Below, piece after piece: positions 27,427 to 38,437 of a stretch of 64,000 nucleotides of DNA. The stretch comes from Echinicola salinicaeni (GTDB lineage Bacteria > Bacteroidota > Bacteroidia > Cytophagales > Cyclobacteriaceae), in the NCBI RefSeq assembly GCF_014280965.1, contig NZ_JACODZ010000003.1, positions 469,629-533,628 of the forward strand, in the 5' to 3' direction. The notes under the pieces are model-generated. The model saw only the letters and a program-made list of their open reading frames with translations. It did no database searches and was not told where the DNA came from. Every line of letters starts with the position of its first letter. The stretch's first letter is position 1. The position numbers and the translations under genes are program-made.

Positions 27427-27483
27427 GATGAAACGAAAATAATCAATTATTCCTAAAGATTTGTTTTAACCTAAATTTAATTG

Positions 27484-27519
27484 TTTTGTATCTTTTTGTT
27501 TCTATTTATTTCTTTTTGT
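27484..27519. promoter_or_regulatory. Phased TTTTGT repeats, candidate GlpR operator
   Basis: TTTTGT occurs at 27484, 27494 and 27514, spaced by 10 and 20 bases, so all three lie on the same DNA face. The repeats sit between the divergent glpR and glpD genes, where a DeoR-type repressor would bind. This is inference from position and spacing. Confidence 0.4.
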
Positions 27520-27547
27520 ATTACTTTTCAGGTGTTAATCAGTTTTT

Positions 27548-29107
27548 ATGGATAGATTAGGAAATATAAGGAAATTAAAGGAAGCGAACGAGGCTTGGGA
27601 TATTGTGGTGATTGGAGGTGGAGCCTCAGGTTTAGGAGTGGCTTTGGATGCCTTGTCCAGAGGGCTTAGCGTATTGCTGCTTGAAGGGAGTGATTTTGCC
27701 AAAGGGACCTCTAGCAGAAGTACTAAGTTAGTTCATGGAGGCGTGAGGTACTTGGCGCAGGGTGATGTATTCTTGGTATGGGAAGCCTTACGTGAAAGGG
27801 GGAGAATTCTCCGAAATGCACCACACTTGGCAAGTGTACAGCCTTTTCTTATACCTATATATTCGTATTGGGATAAATTGAAATATACCATAGGCTTAAA
27901 GGTTTATGATTGGATGAGTGGTAGGTTAAGTTTGGGGGATTCCTATTATATTTCAAAGCAGGAGGTGAAAAGACGCTTGCCGACGGTAATGCAAGAAGGC
28001 TTGTTGGGTGGTGTGGTTTATCACGACGGTGCATTTGATGATGCAAGGTTAGCCTTGAGTGTGGCTCAGACTTGTGATGATTTGGGAGGAAATGTGCTTA
28101 ATTATGCCAAAGTGACCTCTTTGTTAAAATCAGGTGATGGGAGGATAAATGGTGTAAGGGTGAAAGATGTTTTGGGAAAGGAGAGTTATGAGGTGCATGC
28201 GCGAATGGTGGTCAATGCTACTGGGGTTTTTGCAGATAAAATATTGAAGTTGGATGAGCCGGATGCTCCAAAAATGATCCGGCCAAGTCAAGGTGTTCAT
28301 TTAGTTTTGCCTTTGGAGTTTTTGGGGAGTGAAGATGCATTAATGATTCCTCAAACTAGTGATGGTAGGGTTTTGTTTGCGGTGCCTTGGTTAGGGAAGT
28401 TGGTAGTGGGTACAACAGATACCTTGCGAAAAAAGGCCAAGCTTGAACCGGAGGCTTTGTCCAGAGAAATTGATTTTATACTTCAGACTGCAGGTTTATA
28501 TTTGCTTAAGAAGCCTACTAGAAAGGATGTACTTGCCGTTTTTGCAGGTTTGAGACCTTTAGCAGCTCCGAAGGAAGGAAATGCAAAGACCAAGGAGATT
28601 TCGAGAAATCATAAGGTGATTGTTTCTTCATCTGGCTTGGTGACTTTGACGGGTGGCAAATGGACTACCTTCAGGAAAATGGGAGAGGATACGGTGGACT
28701 GTTTTTCAGGTTTAACCGGTAAAAGTGTAAGGAAAAGTGCGTCTTGGAAAGAACGGATACATGGTTTTGGGCCTGTTCTTTTGGAAGGGCATTGGAAGCA
28801 ATATGGTGCAGATGCGACGGAACTCCTGCAAATGATCAAAGATGAACCTGGGTATGCTAAGGTTCTTCACAAGGACTATCCATATACTGTCGGAGAAGTG
28901 GTTTGGGCCGTAAGGAAGGAGATGGCTATGAAGTTGGAGGATATGCTGGCCCGAAGGATGAGGATATTGTTTTTGGATGCCAAAGCGGCATGTGATATGG
29001 CTCCTTTAGTAGCGGAAGTGATGGCAGGAGAGTTGAAGCAAGGTGAGGAGTGGATAATGAGTGAGTTGGAAGCATTTAAGAAAACAGCAAATAAATATAT
29101 GATTTAA
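27548..29107 (+). CDS. glpD: Glycerol-3-phosphate dehydrogenase (FAD-dependent)
   Basis: GlpD oxidises glycerol-3-phosphate to dihydroxyacetone phosphate at the membrane and passes electrons to quinones. The 519-residue protein has the FAD motif GGGASGLG (23-30), the family signature [14 protein letters not shown] and the C-terminal DAO domain with [17 protein letters not shown]. Length is normal for aerobic GlpD. It is the first gene of the rightward glycerol operon; glpK starts 10 bases after its stop. Confidence 0.95.
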   Translation: MDRLGNIRKLKEANEAWDIVVIGGGASGLGVALDALSRGLSVLLLEGSDFAKGTSSRSTKLVHGGVRYLAQGDVFLVWEALRERGRILRNAPHLASVQPFLIPIYSYWDKLKYTIGLKVYDWMSGRLSLGDSYYISKQEVKRRLPTVMQEGLLGGVVYHDGAFDDARLALSVAQTCDDLGGNVLNYAKVTSLLKSGDGRINGVRVKDVLGKESYEVHARMVVNATGVFADKILKLDEPDAPKMIRPSQGVHLVLPLEFLGSEDALMIPQTSDGRVLFAVPWLGKLVVGTTDTLRKKAKLEPEALSREIDFILQTAGLYLLKKPTRKDVLAVFAGLRPLAAPKEGNAKTKEISRNHKVIVSSSGLVTLTGGKWTTFRKMGEDTVDCFSGLTGKSVRKSASWKERIHGFGPVLLEGHWKQYGADATELLQMIKDEPGYAKVLHKDYPYTVGEVVWAVRKEMAMKLEDMLARRMRILFLDAKAACDMAPLVAEVMAGELKQGEEWIMSELEAFKKTANKYMI

Positions 29108-29117
29108 CAATATAACC

Positions 29118-30620
29118 ATGACCCAAAGTAAGCAGTACATTTTAGCCTTGGATCAGGGGACTACCAGTTCCAGGGCAATACTTTTTGATCAATCTGGTCA
29201 GCCAGTAGGGATGACTCAAAAGGATTTTAAACAGTATTTTCCCCAGTCAGGTTGGGTAGAGCATGACCCGACAGAAATTTGGACTTCTCAGTCTTCCGTA
29301 ATTTTGGAGCTGATAGCAGAGACCGAAATTTCTCCAAAACAGATTGCAGGAATGGGGATTACCAATCAGCGTGAAACGACAATTTTATGGGATAGAGAAA
29401 CTGGTAAGCCCCTCTATAATGCTATCGTATGGCAAGATCGTAGAACGTCTGCATATTGTAATGAATTAAATAACAAAGGACTTGCTGATATGATAAGGTC
29501 TAAAACTGGCTTGGTCATTGACGCTTATTTTTCAGCAACCAAGATCAAGTGGATTTTAGATCATGTAGAAGGACTAAGAGAAAAAGCGGAGCAGGGAAGG
29601 GTTTGTTTTGGTACAGTGGATAGTTGGCTGGTATGGAAGTTGACCAAGGGAAAAACTCATATAACTGATATTACTAATGCTAGTAGGACCATGTTGTTCA
29701 ATATCCATGAGAGACAATGGGATAAAGAATTATTGGCCTTGTTTGATATTCCTGAGTCCATTTTACCAGAGGTGAAATCCTGTAGTGAGGTTTATTGTGA
29801 GACTGCAGGGGATGTTTTGTCTACGAAAATCCCTATCGCTGGGATCGCGGGAGATCAGCAGGCAGCGCTCTTTGGGCAGCTATGTACTGAATCAGGAATG
29901 GCCAAGACCACTTATGGTACAGGTTGCTTTTTAGTGATGAATACTGGGGAGAAGCCAGTGGATTCCAATAATCGATTGTTGACAACAATAGCTTGGGAAA
30001 TCAAGGGCAAAGTTAAATATGCTTTAGAGGGTAGTGTGTTTGTTGGCGGTGCGGCCATTCAATGGTTAAGGGATGGGATAAAAATCATCCATGATGCAAA
30101 GGAAAGCGAATCTCTTGCCCAGGAAGTCGAGGATAGTGGGGGAGTTTATTTTGTTCCTGCTTTGACAGGCCTGGGTGCGCCATATTGGGATCAAGATGCC
30201 AGAGGGGCGTTTTTTGGGATTACAAGAGGGACTAATCGGGCGCATTTTACAAGGGCAGCATTAGAAGCGGTGGCTTTTCAAGTATATGATGTACTGAATG
30301 CTATGGAAAAGGATGCAGGAGGGAAAACTATTGAAATGCGTGTTGATGGGGGAGCGTCTGCCAATAACTTTTTGATGCAATTTCAAGCAGATTTGGTAAG
30401 GAGTGATATTAGGCGACCCAAGGTTACTGAAACTACCGCTTTGGGAGCTGCGTTTTTGGCAGGTTTGGCTGTTGGTTATTGGGATAGTGAAGCTACTTTG
30501 CAGCAATTATGGGAAGAAGATGCATGTTTTAGTGCACAGAAAACCAATGAGGCCGTGGCTGAAAAGTTACATTTCTGGCATAAGGCAGTAGACAGGTCTA
30601 AGAATTGGGAGGAATCCTGA
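29118..30620 (+). CDS. glpK: Glycerol kinase
   Basis: GlpK phosphorylates glycerol to glycerol-3-phosphate. The 500-residue FGGY-family kinase starts with [19 protein letters not shown]. It contains the glycerol kinase segments [32 protein letters not shown] (in part), [13 protein letters not shown] and [16 protein letters not shown]. Length is normal. It lies between glpD and the glycerol facilitator gene, spacing 10 and 39 bases. Confidence 0.97.
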   Translation: MTQSKQYILALDQGTTSSRAILFDQSGQPVGMTQKDFKQYFPQSGWVEHDPTEIWTSQSSVILELIAETEISPKQIAGMGITNQRETTILWDRETGKPLYNAIVWQDRRTSAYCNELNNKGLADMIRSKTGLVIDAYFSATKIKWILDHVEGLREKAEQGRVCFGTVDSWLVWKLTKGKTHITDITNASRTMLFNIHERQWDKELLALFDIPESILPEVKSCSEVYCETAGDVLSTKIPIAGIAGDQQAALFGQLCTESGMAKTTYGTGCFLVMNTGEKPVDSNNRLLTTIAWEIKGKVKYALEGSVFVGGAAIQWLRDGIKIIHDAKESESLAQEVEDSGGVYFVPALTGLGAPYWDQDARGAFFGITRGTNRAHFTRAALEAVAFQVYDVLNAMEKDAGGKTIEMRVDGGASANNFLMQFQADLVRSDIRRPKVTETTALGAAFLAGLAVGYWDSEATLQQLWEEDACFSAQKTNEAVAEKLHFWHKAVDRSKNWEES

Positions 30621-30659
30621 TTTTATATTTTTCAACACATCTCAATAATAAGATAAACG

Positions 30660-31397
30660 ATGAATATATACGTAGCTGAATTTATTGGTACTGCCCTTTT
30701 GATCTCGCTAGGTTCCGGGGTGGTCGCCAATGTGGTTTTAAAAGAAACCAAAGGGTACCAAAGTGGTTGGATCGTGATAACCACTGCTTGGGCATTGGCG
30801 GTGTTTGTGGCTGTGGTGGTGGCTGGTCCATACAGTGGTGCCCATATCAATCCTGCAGTTAGCGTAGGTTTAGCTGTAGCGGGTTTATTTGATTGGGGGC
30901 TTGTTCCGGGGTATGTGCTGTCACAAGTTTTGGGGGCTTGTTTTGGCGCTTTTATAGCTTGGTTGGTATACAAGGATCATTTTGATATTACGGAGGATAA
31001 AGGGCTTAAATTTGCTCCATTTGCGACAGCTCCAGCGATTAGGAATTATACCTCCAATTTTATTTCTGAGGTAGTAGGGACCTTTATATTGATTTTTGTG
31101 ATACTGTATTCTACAGGTGCGCAATTGGAGGATGGGAATAATACGCCGATTGGCCTTGGGGCATTAGGTGCCTTGCCAGTGGCATTTTTGGTGTGGGTGA
31201 TTGGTTTGGCTATGGGCGGAACTACTGGTTATGCTATTAATCCCGCCAGGGATTTAGGACCGAGGATTGCCCACCAGTTTCTGCCTATCAAGGGGAAAGG
31301 GAGTAGTGATTGGACCTATAGCTGGGTGCCTATTTTGGGGCCATTGACAGGGGCCTGTTTGGCGGCTATTTTGTATTTATTTTTGGGCACGAGTTAA
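30660..31397 (+). CDS. glpF: Glycerol facilitator (aquaglyceroporin)
   Basis: This 245-residue MIP-family channel has six membrane helices and two NPA loops, at residues 64-66 (GAHINPAVSVG) and 194-196 (AINPARDLGPR). The Asp directly after NPAR is the mark of glycerol-conducting channels rather than water-only aquaporins. With glpD and glpK just upstream it completes an uptake, phosphorylation and oxidation route for glycerol. Confidence 0.95.
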   Translation: MNIYVAEFIGTALLISLGSGVVANVVLKETKGYQSGWIVITTAWALAVFVAVVVAGPYSGAHINPAVSVGLAVAGLFDWGLVPGYVLSQVLGACFGAFIAWLVYKDHFDITEDKGLKFAPFATAPAIRNYTSNFISEVVGTFILIFVILYSTGAQLEDGNNTPIGLGALGALPVAFLVWVIGLAMGGTTGYAINPARDLGPRIAHQFLPIKGKGSSDWTYSWVPILGPLTGACLAAILYLFLGTS

Positions 31398-31429
31398 TTT
31401 TTGTCAAACTAAAATGGAATTTTTATCCA

Positions 31430-32617
31430 ATGAGAAGATTTTATTTTTTAGCGCTGGCTTAATTAGTGGCCTGCACTCAGGCTAAAGAAACAATCAAAAA
31501 TGATGTAGAGACCATAGTTATCAATACTGAGGAAATTGAGGATAGTGTGGACATCTCTTCTATAATTAAAGAAATCCGTTTTGTGCCACTTGAAGACAAA
31601 GATGGTAATTATTTAAAGGGAGCGGATAGGGTTTTGATTACAAAGGATCATTATATCTTATTTGATCGATTTAATTCAGGTGAAGTCAAAGTCTATGATA
31701 GGCTGGGGAAGTTGGTCAAGCAAGTGGGTGAGAAAGGGCCGGGGCCATTAGAAGTACGGCAAATAAATGATTATTGGTTAAATGAAGAAGGCTGTTTGGA
31801 AATCTATGATTTCAACCTGAAAAAAATTGTGGTTTTTGATAAGGAATTTATTGCTGACAGTTCATTTAGGACCAAAGATCTGCTCATTTTTAATAATGTA
31901 ATTCCTATGGTTGGAGGGCAAGGTTATGTTGGATTTAAATCATTTAGCCATCACAATGGCCCATTTAATAAAGTACATTATAAATTGGGGTTTTTAGATA
32001 AGGATTTCGGGCTAAAAAATACGGCATTGGATTATTCTCCTGAATTAGACGGAGCTTTAGTGACTACTCCAATAAGTCCATTTGAGAGATATAGGGATTC
32101 AATAAGATTTTATCAAAATTTTGATCCAACTATTTATCATGTGCAATCACCAGGTGTTTTGGAAAAACGTTTTGTTATTCAATACCAGCCTAACCCTATT
32201 CCGGATAATTGGGAAGAAGAAATCATTTTACCTAATGAATCAGTTTTTAAATCAAAAGGCATAGACTTTAAGAAAACAAGGGCTGTTTTTCAGGGAAAGG
32301 CAGGATTTGCGGGGAGTTGGAAAGAGTCAAGTAAATATGTTGTTATCAATTCAATTGATGAAAATTATAAGGGTTTCTATTCTCTCTATTCAAAATCAGG
32401 AAATAAAGTGATTTCTAATGGAAGGGCACTCGTTGAAAAGGATCGTTATCATATGGCACTGCCTCCTATTCAGGTGGTGGATGAGGAAAGTGAAATGTTT
32501 GTCGGTGTTTGGCAAGGAGCTTTATTGAAGGAATATATCCTTATGGAAAACAGTCCATTTCAGGAGAAAATAAAAGATTTGGAAGGTTATTATCTAGTAG
32601 AGGTCAGTTTTAAATGA
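31430..32617 (+). pseudogene. 6-bladed beta-propeller lipoprotein gene with a stop codon in the signal peptide
   Basis: The open frame from GTG 31466 encodes 383 residues of the Bacteroidota six-bladed beta-propeller family (VPLEDKDGNYLKGADRVLI, ILFDRFNSGEVKVYDRLGKLVKQVGEKGPGPLE). In the same frame, ATG 31430 encodes MRRFYFLALA, then TAA, then LVACTQAK. Together these form a lipoprotein signal peptide with lipobox LVAC interrupted by one stop, as if TTA (Leu) had become TAA. Either the gene is inactivated, or translation restarts at GTG 31466 and gives an unexported protein, or the base is a sequence error. The rest of the frame is intact, suggesting a recent change. It follows glpF by 32 bases. 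Confidence 0.75.
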
Positions 32618-32618
32618 T

Positions 32619-32656
32619 AAAAAAAAGCGAACCAATTTTGGTTCGCTTTTTTTTAT
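32619..32656. terminator. Bidirectional terminator between propeller gene and atpC
   Basis: AGCGAACCAA and TTGGTTCGCT form a perfect 10-base stem with a TT loop, flanked by an A run on the left and a T run on the right. It can end transcripts from both sides. Confidence 0.9.
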
Positions 32657-32672
32657 CTTGCTGTTTAGCTGA

Positions 32673-32918
32673 TCAATCAAGGATTTTTTCAGCCAAAAGA
32701 ATAATTTCATTTTCTCTTACTTCCACTACACCGCCGTCCACTTCTAAAGACTGCTTGCCGTCATTGGTAGTGTAAGAAACGGTTCCTTTTGCCAGTGCAG
32801 ATACAATAGCAGCGTGGTTTTTCAATACTTGGAAAGTTCCTGAAGCACCTGGGAAAGTAGCTTCTGAGATTTCTCCATGATATACCTTTTTGTCCGGTGT
32901 TATGATTTCTAAATGCAT
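32673..32918 (-). CDS. atpC: F0F1 ATP synthase epsilon subunit
   Basis: This 81-residue protein is the beta-sandwich domain of epsilon (MHLEIITPDKKVYHGEISEATFPGASG), part of the rotor stalk. The C-terminal helical domain that inhibits the enzyme in E. coli is absent; this short form is usual in Bacteroidota. It lies 97 bases downstream of atpD, separated by a terminator-like hairpin. The remaining atp genes are not in this window. Confidence 0.95.
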   Translation of the reverse strand: MHLEIITPDKKVYHGEISEATFPGASGTFQVLKNHAAIVSALAKGTVSYTTNDGKQSLEVDGGVVEVRENEIILLAEKILD

Positions 32919-32940
32919 GATGCCGTTAGTTTTGTTTTAA

Positions 32941-33008
32941 AAAATCACAGGGAAAAGCAGACGAATAAGCTTTTACCCTGTGATTCAGTCCTCCATAGTG
33001 ACTGGAGG
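32941..33008 (-). terminator. Two hairpins between atpD and atpC, one terminator-like
   Basis: On the minus strand, a small hairpin (33008-32990, CCTCCA with TGGAGG) precedes a long one. The long one is AATCACAGGG(T)AAAAGC pairing with GCTTTTCCCTGTGATT (32985-32943), followed by TTTTTT. The long hairpin has the form of a rho-independent terminator and lies 25 bases before the atpC ATG. It may cause partial termination or protect the atpD mRNA. Confidence 0.7.
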
Positions 33009-33015
33009 GCTTTGA

Positions 33016-34527
<1,512 letters not shown>

Positions 34528-34567
34528 TTAATGTAAAAGGAATTAATGCATTTCTGTTATTCGACTG

Positions 34568-34597
34568 CAAAATTAACTAATAATGATTAATACCAAA
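34568..34597 (-). promoter_or_regulatory. Bacteroidota-type promoter of atpD
   Basis: On the minus strand, TTTG (34597-34594) and TAATTTTG (34575-34568) are spaced by 18 bases, matching TTTG / TAnnTTTG. The atpD ATG follows about 50 bases downstream. Confidence 0.65.
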
Positions 34598-34743
34598 GGA
34601 TGTTTTCAAAATTAATCTGCTTTATGTCAATTTTTTATATTCTTAAGGTCTTGAAACAGACTTTAATAGCTTAAAAACCTGATTGTAGTAAGTGATGTTT
34701 CCAATTAAAAAATTGTTTTAAGGAATTTTAGACCTTATAAAAA

Positions 34744-35223
34744 TCAGAAATAACGCCTAGCCCTAATAAACCTTGGCTGCCAATATTTGGAATATAGATT
34801 GTCTTCGGTTACCCCAAGAGATGATGATGAATGAATGAATTGAATGCTTTTTCTATCGGTATCTGTGACAATTCCCGCATGGGTGACCTTCCTTTTCTTC
34901 TTGCCTGTAGCGAAAAACAGTACATCCCCTTTTTCCAGTTTGTTTACAGAAACTTTTTTCCCTGTTTTACTTTGGGCTTCGGAAGTTCTCGGAAGGCTAA
35001 TGCCAATGCTCTTAAATGAGAGGTATAATAGCGCGGAGCAATCCATGCCCGCACGGGTGGTGCCTCCGTATCGATAGGGAGTGCCTCTGTAGGTCTTTGC
35101 TGTCTGTACTACGGCATTGACTTTTCTTTTATATGCTTTTTTTGAGGCTGAGCAAGAGCTGAAGAATATCAGGGAAGAAAAAAGTGCGACTAAAAGGAGT
35201 GGTGAAACTGATTTGATACGCAT
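34744..35223 (-). CDS. NlpC/P60 family (C40) cell-wall peptidase lipoprotein
   Basis: This 159-residue lipoprotein has lipobox FSSC at Cys24, followed by an NlpC/P60 domain that cuts peptidoglycan stem peptides. The catalytic triad is visible: Cys62 in AGMDCSALL, His115 in THAGIV and His131 in FIHSSSS. No SH3 or LysM domain is present. It should act at the cell envelope. Confidence 0.92.
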   Translation of the reverse strand: MRIKSVSPLLLVALFSSLIFFSSCSASKKAYKRKVNAVVQTAKTYRGTPYRYGGTTRAGMDCSALLYLSFKSIGISLPRTSEAQSKTGKKVSVNKLEKGDVLFFATGKKKRKVTHAGIVTDTDRKSIQFIHSSSSLGVTEDNLYSKYWQPRFIRARRYF

Positions 35224-35430
35224 TGAATGATTTGTTGATATTTAAACGTTACTCAATTATACGCAAGTATTGTCAGCTAAACAATATGCTAAATCTGGTA
35301 TATAGCCCTATTTAAATAAAATGAATGATAAAAAAATATTAATGGGTTGAAACTTGATGTTAAAGTAGAAGGTTAATAGTTTTATAGTTTAGTGGCGAGA
35401 AGACAGTGTTGATTATTTATTGTGCTTAAG

Positions 35431-35676
35431 ATGATAAAGGGAGATTTCAAAAAATTGCCTATGCAAAAGAAAATACAAAAGCTCTATACAGAGGGTACTT
35501 TTGTAGTGGGGATTAGATATTATGGGCATAAGGTAAACCTTTATCTTTTGGACAATGAATATGTGGAAGTCTTTTATAATCACAAATTAGATAAGATTGA
35601 TAAAATTGATTTTTTAAACCATCAGCACAGCAGAATGAAGTTTTATCTGGATCAGATCAATATCAAAATGGATTGA
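35431..35676 (+). CDS. Small hypothetical protein
   Basis: This 81-residue protein (MIKGDFKKLPMQKKIQKLYTEG...) is lysine- and tyrosine-rich without signal or membrane segments. It resembles small conserved hypothetical proteins of Cytophagales, but I cannot name a family. A GTG three codons upstream is an alternative start. It stands alone, convergent with coaE, whose stop is 1 base away. Confidence 0.6.
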   Translation: MIKGDFKKLPMQKKIQKLYTEGTFVVGIRYYGHKVNLYLLDNEYVEVFYNHKLDKIDKIDFLNHQHSRMKFYLDQINIKMD

Positions 35677-35677
35677 G

Positions 35678-36280
35678 CTATTTTTCGATAAGACTTTGAT
35701 GGATTTTTAGAACTTGGGGAATTAACATTTTACTGTCCGTGTTTTTTATGGTGAAATCAGCAAGCTTATTTTTTTGCTCGTCTGGCATTTGGCGGTCAAT
35801 GATTGCGTTGATTTGTTCTTCCGAACGCTGAGGATCTCTTGTTAAGACCCTTAAGATTCTGACCTTGATCGGGGAGCTGACATTGATGACTTTGTCTAAA
35901 TCTTTGTAAGACCCTGTTTCGAAAAGTAATGCAGCTTCCTTTAAAACATAAGGAGAGGACTGCTTGCTTGCCCAGTCTTCAAAATCAATTTTTACGGCAG
36001 GATGTACCAATTTATTGATGGTTTTGGTTTTTTCTTGGTCGGAAAAAACTTCTTTAGCTAAAAAAGTTTTGTTTAGGCTCCTGTCGGTATTATATGCGCC
36101 TGTCCCAAAAGCTTTGGTGATAGCAACAATTAAGTTTTGGTCGTTTGCCATTAGCCATTTTGCTCTATCGTCTGCTGAATAAACTGGAATGCCAAGGATA
36201 TTGAATATTTTGGCTGCTGTGGATTTTCCTGCTCCAATTCCTCCGGTAATGCCCACTAAAAGTGGTTTGGGCTTATTCAT
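35678..36280 (-). CDS. coaE: Dephospho-CoA kinase
   Basis: CoaE catalyses the last step of coenzyme A synthesis. The 200-residue protein has the P-loop GITGGIGAGKST (10-21), IPVYSADDRAKW and KEAALLFETGSYKDLDKVI. Length is normal. Its start overlaps the end of the ybbR-like gene by 8 bases, so it is the last gene of the leftward nusB-ytxH-DUF1573-yajC-ybbR-coaE operon. Confidence 0.96.
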   Translation of the reverse strand: MNKPKPLLVGITGGIGAGKSTAAKIFNILGIPVYSADDRAKWLMANDQNLIVAITKAFGTGAYNTDRSLNKTFLAKEVFSDQEKTKTINKLVHPAVKIDFEDWASKQSSPYVLKEAALLFETGSYKDLDKVINVSSPIKVRILRVLTRDPQRSEEQINAIIDRQMPDEQKNKLADFTIKNTDSKMLIPQVLKIHQSLIEK

Positions 36281-37238
36281 AGTTTAGCTTAAATGTGTTT
36301 GGTTCGAACGCTATGGATTCTATATAATCTGGTAGGTCAGGTATCTCTATTTGGACAGTGCTGTCATCCTTATTTCTTTGGTAATAGTCGATGATTCCTA
36401 CCAGTTCAATTTCTTGCAGATCACTTACTCTTCTTTCGTCTACTCTATAGTTCAATAGTATTGATTTGATTTCTCCATCAATGCTCACATTATTGGGGAA
36501 GTTTTTCTGTTCAACAGGAATTCTTTTGTTGCCCTCTATAAATTCTACTAAGTCAAATTTAACGTGAACACTTTTTGGGTCTAGACTTATAAAAGGGGTC
36601 AATTCTTCTGACAATTCCAAGGGCATGAGCTGGTCGTAACTCTGTTTTAGGCCATCTTCTTCAATACTGATATATAGGCTGTCTTTTAATACATTTATTT
36701 TTGATTCAGGTCCTTTGACTTGGACCAGAATAGGTTCAATATAAATGGAATCAGCAAATTGGAAGTGCGGAGCAAGGGTAAGTTGGCTAGTGTCCAGTCT
36801 TATTTTAAATTCTTCAGTGACGATTTTATCAATATTGAATTTCAATGTGTCCGTAAGAATCGCTGAAAGATTGGTAGGCTCCAGTATTTCACTCAGGCTT
36901 CTCCTGTAAGCTGATGAAAGCAAGTATTTCTGCTTGTCAGGATTGGGAAGCTCAATAGAAAAAGGAGGAACGTTTACATTAAAATATTTCCTGAAAAGAT
37001 CCCAACCATTTCCTGTGATTTCAATCTTAATATTACTGGGGAGTTTTTCCACTGCCATATACTCCTCCTTATTGTACTCAAAGGAGATGGGGTAATTGAC
37101 TACAGTGAGGTAATTATCTTTGTTGAGGGCATTCAAAACCCAAAAAGTGGTGGCCGCTATTACACATAGGACCACCACTTTGATGTCAGAGGCTTTCTTT
37201 TTTTTAAGCTTCCCGAAGTATTTTTCAAATTTGTTCAA
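36273..37238 (-). CDS. YbbR/CdaR-like domain protein
   Basis: This 321-residue protein has one N-terminal membrane helix (about residues 18-38, DIKVVVLCVIAATTFWVLNAL) and an extracytoplasmic part made of YbbR-like repeats (for example VQVKGPESKINVLKDSLYISIE). In Firmicutes, YbbR (CdaR) regulates c-di-AMP synthase. In Bacteroidota the role is unproven, and the coaE-ybbR-yajC order is what is usually seen. Confidence 0.85.
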   Translation of the reverse strand: MNKFEKYFGKLKKKKASDIKVVVLCVIAATTFWVLNALNKDNYLTVVNYPISFEYNKEEYMAVEKLPSNIKIEITGNGWDLFRKYFNVNVPPFSIELPNPDKQKYLLSSAYRRSLSEILEPTNLSAILTDTLKFNIDKIVTEEFKIRLDTSQLTLAPHFQFADSIYIEPILVQVKGPESKINVLKDSLYISIEEDGLKQSYDQLMPLELSEELTPFISLDPKSVHVKFDLVEFIEGNKRIPVEQKNFPNNVSIDGEIKSILLNYRVDERRVSDLQEIELVGIIDYYQRNKDDSTVQIEIPDLPDYIESIAFEPNTFKLNYE

Positions 37239-37247
37239 TACCTCTTG

Positions 37248-37568
37248 TTATTTAGTGCCATTAGCTTTCTTTGAGAATTCTGCTGAAACGGCTGATTTTT
37301 CTACTTTGATTTTTAATCCTTTGTCAAGGTCAATAATGACAGTGTCTCCTTCAATGCTGTGCACTTTTCCGTGAATTCCGCCGATGGTCACCACCAAATC
37401 TCCCTTTTTAATGGAGTCTACAAAATTTTTGGCTTCTTTTTGTTTTTTCTGCTGCGGCCTGATCATGAAGAAATACATGATCAAAATGATCGCTCCGAAT
37501 AGAAAAACCTGTCCCATGATGCCGCTACCACCGGCAGCTGGTGCTTGTAATAATATAGTACTAATCAT
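37248..37568 (-). CDS. yajC: Preprotein translocase subunit YajC
   Basis: YajC is a small accessory subunit of the SecDF translocase complex. The 106-residue protein has one membrane helix (about 18-38, GQVFLFGAIILIMYFFMIRPQQKKQKEAKNF begins with it) and the soluble YajC domain KKGDLVVTIGGIHGKVHSIEGDTVIIDLDKG. Length is normal. Confidence 0.95.
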   Translation of the reverse strand: MISTILLQAPAAGGSGIMGQVFLFGAIILIMYFFMIRPQQKKQKEAKNFVDSIKKGDLVVTIGGIHGKVHSIEGDTVIIDLDKGLKIKVEKSAVSAEFSKKANGTK

Positions 37569-37570
37569 CT

Positions 37571-38107
37571 TTACTTTTTAACTGGACCAACAGTTTTGGT
37601 GGTCGAGGTATTACTTGTATTTACTGTTCCTTTTAATTTTAGTCTGGTTACACTAGGAGACGTGTTAGCAGTGATGGTTACTGTAGGGTTTTGCGCGCCT
37701 GACTTACCAGCTGAGTTGAAGCTTACTTTGACATAGCCATCTTCTCCTGGCTTTATAGGTGTCTTGGACCAATCGGGAGTAGTGCAGCCACATGATGCCT
37801 GAATATTGGAAATCACTAAAGGAGATTTTCCATCATTGGTGAATTTGAATACGTGTTCTATTTTTTCTCCCTGTTTGATGGTCCCAAAATCATATTCCAT
37901 TTCAGGGAATTTGAACTTGCCCAAGCTAGCAGGATCGATCTCGGCTACATTTTGTACATTGGCCGGTGGAGTCTTAGTGCTTTGGTCAGCTTCTAACTTG
38001 GCTATCTTTTGTTCTAGTTCTTCTATTTTCTCCTTATTATTGGTATCACAGCTTGATACAAAAAGAGAACCTGCAAGAAGCATTGCAGGTAGTCCTAAAT
38101 ATTTCAT
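37571..38107 (-). CDS. DUF1573 lipoprotein
   Basis: This 178-residue protein has a lipoprotein signal (lipobox VSSC, Cys20), a short coiled coil (KEKIEELEQKIAKLEADQ) and a DUF1573 domain. The domain shows FPEMEYDFGTIKQGEKIEHVFKFTNDG and ASCGCTTPDW, an immunoglobulin-like fold family abundant in Bacteroidota. Its molecular role is unknown. The yajC ATG lies 2 bases beyond its stop. Confidence 0.88.
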   Translation of the reverse strand: MKYLGLPAMLLAGSLFVSSCDTNNKEKIEELEQKIAKLEADQSTKTPPANVQNVAEIDPASLGKFKFPEMEYDFGTIKQGEKIEHVFKFTNDGKSPLVISNIQASCGCTTPDWSKTPIKPGEDGYVKVSFNSAGKSGAQNPTVTITANTSPSVTRLKLKGTVNTSNTSTTKTVGPVKK

Positions 38108-38121
38108 AATAATTATGATTA

Positions 38122-38424
38122 TTAATTTTTATCCTTATTGATTTGGTCAATGAGCTTGTTTACATCGTCTAACAAGTTTTCTGCCTTGCTTTTGGCTTCA
38201 GAAATTACCTTTTTACCTTCTGTTTTGGCCTCGTTCATGGGGAGATCCTTGCCTTCGATAAGGTCATTGATCAAGTCCTCAAGTTCAGCCTTGTATTTAG
38301 AAAGCTTGTAAGAAAGTTTGTCTCTAGTATTATTACCAGAATCAGGTGCGAATAGTACCCCTAGTGCGGCACCTACTCCAGCACCTAGTACAAAAGCTAA
38401 AATAGAATTACTTTGTTTGCTCAT
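38122..38424 (-). CDS. YtxH-like small membrane protein
   Basis: This 100-residue protein has one glycine-rich membrane segment (ILAFVLGAGVGAALGVLFAPDSG, about 8-27) followed by an amphipathic helical tail (KAELEDLINDLIEGKDL ... NLLDDVNKLIDQINKD). That is the YtxH family pattern, linked to stress or envelope functions without known mechanism. Confidence 0.85.
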   Translation of the reverse strand: MSKQSNSILAFVLGAGVGAALGVLFAPDSGNNTRDKLSYKLSKYKAELEDLINDLIEGKDLPMNEAKTEGKKVISEAKSKAENLLDDVNKLIDQINKDKN

Positions 38425-38437
38425 AATTAAATAATGT

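Noticed and set aside
31466..32617. Annotating the propeller gene simply as a normal CDS from GTG
   Set aside because: That start would leave the protein without a signal peptide while the missing signal is encoded in frame directly upstream across one stop codon.
34646..34738. Distant AAGGTCT / AGACCTT pair upstream of atpD
   Set aside because: The arms are about 80 bases apart and only 7 bases long, expected by chance in this AT-rich region.
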